Of a stretch of 64,000 bases of DNA, positions 62,079 through 64,000 are shown one piece after another. The notes below the pieces were generated by a model. It made no database searches. It was not told the DNA's origin and saw nothing but the letters and a program-made list of their open reading frames with translations. Numbering within the stretch: the stretch's first letter is position 1; each line of letters begins with the position of its first letter. Origin of the DNA: Aquibacillus salsiterrae (lineage in GTDB: Bacteria > Bacillota > Bacilli > Bacillales > Amphibacillaceae); assembly GCF_028416595.1 (NCBI RefSeq), contig NZ_JAMQKC010000003.1, positions 248,001-312,000 of the forward strand, read 5' to 3'. The position numbers and the translations under genes are program-made.

Positions 62079-62504
62079 CTAATCTTGATTAAAATAGAAC
62101 GGTGGTTTGTTACCGTTTGTTGGGGATTTCTTCTTTACATCCTGAAATTGATTAATTAAGGTTTGTATGTTGGTGATTGCACCATTTAATTGGTTGATAT
62201 GTCCCTCAACTTTATTTAAATCAATTGTTTCCACCATCTTCATTAGGGAATTCATTAGTTCCTTTTTCTCTTTCTTACTATTGGTCTTTTTTCCCCCTTG
62301 TGTTTCTCCTTTTACATCGTCTTTTGAGTCTGATTGATTTTTAAATCTTTCCCATGACGGATCATCTTCACCAAGTAACATCCATTTCTCATAATAACCT
62401 TGCCAGGTTTCATTTCCGCTACGAACGTTTTTGATAAGACCTGGATGTTTTTGTACAAATGCTTTAAATTCTTTTATGCTTGGATGCAGATCTTTCTTGC
62501 TCAT
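62079..62504 (-). CDS. ylbD: spore coat-associated protein YlbD
   Basis: 141-residue YlbD family coat protein. Core at the N-terminus: LHPSIKEFKAFVQKHPGLIKN and WQGYYEKWMLLGEDDPSWERF; a Lys/Glu-rich stretch follows, then a helical tail (NSLMKMVETIDLNKVEGHINQL). I take ATG 62502-62504 (GAGGTG upstream) over the GTG three codons earlier. Minus-strand CATAAACT (62538-62545) is a one-mismatch SigE -10, fitting mother-cell expression, but the -35 is poor. Confidence 0.87.
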   Translation of the reverse strand: MSKKDLHPSIKEFKAFVQKHPGLIKNVRSGNETWQGYYEKWMLLGEDDPSWERFKNQSDSKDDVKGETQGGKKTNSKKEKKELMNSLMKMVETIDLNKVEGHINQLNGAITNIQTLINQFQDVKKKSPTNGNKPPFYFNQD

Positions 62505-62682
62505 AGACTTCACCTCAGTCCAAGTAACGTTTGTAATAGTTTATGAAATAATAAATTTAACGTGACAAATGCATAGGAGAATTAATAAGAAGGATAGCGT
62601 CGTTTACCCACTTTCTTTTTTGAGGGTTAAGAGGGTTAACTACCGTTTGCTTAGCAGCTTGAGCGTGTTCGGGCGTTAACAT

Positions 62683-62696
62683 CGTCAGTACTGACG
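62683..62696. other. perfect 14-bp palindrome near the CBS-gene terminator
   Basis: CGTCAGTACTGACG is self-complementary. It is followed within a few bases by the hairpin of the CBS-gene terminator, and preceded by a tandem AGAGGGTTA duplication at about 62622-62640. It could be a DNA-binding site in the ylbD upstream region. Confidence 0.5.
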
Positions 62697-62699
62697 CAT

Positions 62700-62733
62700 A
62701 AAAAATAGACCCCTAAGGGCCTATTTTTTTAGT
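62700..62733. terminator. terminator of the CBS-domain gene
   Basis: AAAATAGACCCCTAAGGGCCTATTTT forms an imperfect stem with T runs on both strands, overlapping the end of the CBS gene. Confidence 0.8.
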
Positions 62734-63157
62734 GAAGCTCGTCATGCTCAGAAATTTCTTCAAGCGCTCTTCCTGCAGCCTCATTTGACTTATCTTCTAG
62801 AGCTAAGTCACCTAAAGCAATCATCCCGACTATTTCCCCACGCTCTACAACCGGTAACCGGCGAATTTGATGTCTCGCCATCAAGTCACTTGCTTCCTGG
62901 ATGGAAGTTCCTGGTTCTACAGAAATCAACTCGTTACTCATAACCTGACTAATTTTAACATTTTCAATCTTACCATCTGCAACTGCACGGATAACAATGT
63001 CTCTATCAGTTACCATCCCTAATAATTCTTTATTAGAGCTACAAATAGGAATTGCACCGACGTTAATGTCTCTCATGCGTTTTGCAGCATCTACGATTGA
63101 GTCGTTTGGAGTACAAAAAGAAATATCTGTAGACATGATATCTTTTACTGATTTCAT
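62729..63157 (-). CDS. ylbB: CBS-domain pair protein (YlbB type)
   Basis: 142-residue protein consisting of two CBS domains: VKDIMSTDISFCTPNDSIVDAAKRMRD (residues 3-29) and VSQVMSNELISVEPGTSIQEASDLM (about 73-97), each followed by LLGMVTDRDIVIRAV or EIVGMIALGDLAL. CBS pairs bind adenosine nucleotides and act as energy or stress sensors; the partner here is unknown. B. subtilis YlbB matches by position. The ylbC gene expected next to it is missing. A perfect palindrome lies 25 bases upstream. Confidence 0.85.
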   Translation of the reverse strand: MKSVKDIMSTDISFCTPNDSIVDAAKRMRDINVGAIPICSSNKELLGMVTDRDIVIRAVADGKIENVKISQVMSNELISVEPGTSIQEASDLMARHQIRRLPVVERGEIVGMIALGDLALEDKSNEAAGRALEEISEHDELH

Positions 63158-63181
63158 GTGCAGTTCCTCCCTTTTTTTTGT

Positions 63182-63199
63182 AATGGATAATTATCCATT
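63182..63199. promoter_or_regulatory. perfect 18-bp palindrome upstream of ylbB
   Basis: AATGGATAATTATCCATT is completely self-complementary and lies 25 bases before the ylbB ATG, right ahead of its GGGAGG site. On the minus strand it includes GATAAT, a possible -10 with a weak TTGGGT 18 bases upstream, so a bound protein would occlude the promoter. Confidence 0.6.
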
Positions 63200-63323
63200 C
63201 GTTCATTAGTGTTACCCAAATAAAAGGATAACTTGCATACTAACAAGAAATCAGGTACATAATTTAAAAGAACATCCACAAAAAAATTCTGTGCCTATTT
63301 TAATGAAAAATACTTGTAATTCG

Positions 63324-63352
63324 TTGCAACTTTTGTTAATTCATACTATGAT
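63324..63352 (+). promoter_or_regulatory. SigA promoter of ylbA
   Basis: TTGCAA (63324-63329), 17-base spacer, TATGAT (63347-63352), 35 bases before the ylbA ATG. Confidence 0.85.
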
Positions 63353-63386
63353 AAGTTTAGTTTATACATTTTTGTGAGGTGGAAGT

Positions 63387-63749
63387 ATGAAAATAGAAGT
63401 AGGAATTGCAGATACGATTATTGATTTAAAGCCTTTAGACCATGTTATGGAGGCAGCAAATTTTGTTCGAGCAGGACAATGGGATTACGAGAGAGTAACA
63501 TATGATTATAAAATTGGGTCTAAAGAGAAAAATATAACGTATTACATAAGGGTTCAAGGATATGCACTCGAAGGAGACGTCGACCGCGGCGATGCAGTAA
63601 TCAAATTATTAACACCATTGATTGGAAAGCATTATTATCCTCACGGAATCGAATATGGGGAAAAGGAAACTTTTCCTAAGTCTGTTATAGAACGCGCAAA
63701 TACTATGTTGACTAAAGTTAAAGATGAAGTAGACAAGTATAAGAAATAA
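63387..63749 (+). CDS. ylbA: YugN-like family protein YlbA
   Basis: 120-residue protein of the YugN-like family, same length as I recall for B. subtilis YlbA. It opens MKIEVGIADTIIDLKPLDHVM and contains AANFVRAGQWDYERVTYDYK and ITYYIRVQGYALEGDVDRGDA. Function unknown. ATG preceded by GAGGTGGAAGT; plus strand, divergent from ylbB. Confidence 0.88.
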   Translation: MKIEVGIADTIIDLKPLDHVMEAANFVRAGQWDYERVTYDYKIGSKEKNITYYIRVQGYALEGDVDRGDAVIKLLTPLIGKHYYPHGIEYGEKETFPKSVIERANTMLTKVKDEVDKYKK

Positions 63750-63754
63750 GTAAG

Positions 63755-63794
63755 AAGGGCTGTTGTTATCCAGTTAGCAACAGTCTTTTTTGCA
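63755..63794 (+). terminator. terminator of ylbA
   Basis: GGCTGTTG and CAACAGTC form a stem with a 12-base loop followed by TTTTTT, starting a few bases after the ylbA stop. Confidence 0.85.
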
Positions 63795-63833
63795 AGTGGA
63801 AACATTCCGAAATAGCCGCGGCACACGCTTTTT

Positions 63834-63868
63834 TAGAAAAGATGAGAATAATCCAGAGCTGTCTACTC
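63834..63868 (-). repeat. dispersed repeat, right-end fragment
   Basis: On the minus strand GTAGACAGCTCTGGATTATT, CTCATCTTTTCT resembles the right end of the other copies. The remaining bases to 64000 (including CCTCGGGG and GGCGCGACTTGC) show no gene and may be more of the element. Confidence 0.5.
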
Positions 63869-64000
63869 TACTTCCTAGAACCTCGGGGTTTACAAGGAAC
63901 ACTTCTAAGAATTGACTTCACGCAACGAGTGATCTCGGAAGGCGCGACTTGCACTTTTGTCCTTATCCTATCTTTAATTAGGTAAAACGAAATTTTTGTT

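Overview
The window is a dense, A+T-rich housekeeping segment of a Gram-positive, endospore-forming bacterium of the Bacillaceae. I infer this from spore genes (sigE, sigG, spoIIGA, spoVD, spoVE, ylbJ, gerR-like), bacillithiol synthesis (bshC), an extracellular-matrix regulator (remA), PyrR- and T-box-type RNA control, and a gene order that largely runs backwards along the Bacillus subtilis ylbA-to-fmt region. I count 64 protein genes; all but four (rqcH, tmcAL, ylbJ, ylbA) are on the minus strand. No rRNA, tRNA, CRISPR, insertion sequence or prophage was seen.

Layout, left to right (most transcripts run right to left). 1-6.35 kb: fmt (cut by the window edge), priA, coaBC, rpoZ, gmk, remA, yloC. 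6.5-8.2 kb: rqcH, divergent. 8.3-18.8 kb: complete UMP biosynthesis operon pyrR-[attenuator]-pyrB-pyrC-carA-carB-pyrK-pyrD-pyrF-pyrE, with nearly every gene pair overlapping, and a second PyrR attenuator ahead of pyrR. 18.85-23.6 kb: rluD, lspA and ileS with an isoleucine T-box leader. 23.6-27.9 kb: division-associated divIVA, ylmH, ylmG, sepF, ylmE, pgeF, ylmC. 28-30.7 kb: the compartment sigma factors sigG and sigE plus the SigE-processing protease spoIIGA. 31-49.4 kb: the dcw cell-wall and division cluster mraZ-rsmH-ftsL-pbpB-spoVD-murE-murF-mraY-murD-spoVE, a terminator, then divIB-ylxW-ylxX-sbp-ftsA-ftsZ. 49.8-54.6 kb: bshC, a DUF3397 protein, panE, a gerR/rsfA-type regulator, rpmF, yceD. 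54.9-63.7 kb: the ylb region (tmcAL, ylbL, ylbK, ylbJ, coaD, rsmD, ylbG, F, E, D, a CBS protein, ylbA).

The genes form a coherent growth-and-sporulation neighbourhood: precursor synthesis (UMP, CoA, lipid II), septum assembly (FtsZ/A/L, DivIB, PBP2B, SepF, DivIVA), the sporulation switch tied to the septum (SpoIIGA/SigE, SigG, SpoVD/SpoVE), and translation functions (IleS, L32, Fmt, RqcH, TmcAL, methyltransferases).

I did not find a convincing new multi-gene system. The most interesting material is between genes: a degenerate, roughly 60-120-bp dispersed repeat with about a dozen copies, several where B. subtilis carries extra genes (pyrP, ylmA, bpr/bpf, murG-murB); a 10-bp-periodic GTGG array at the mraZ promoter plus a second array about 300 bp upstream on the other strand; a SigF/SigG-type sigG promoter with 15-bp spacing; a spoIIG promoter with an over-long spacer; a perfect palindrome ahead of the CBS gene; and a 20-codon ORF with a strong ribosome-binding site between ylbG and rsmD.
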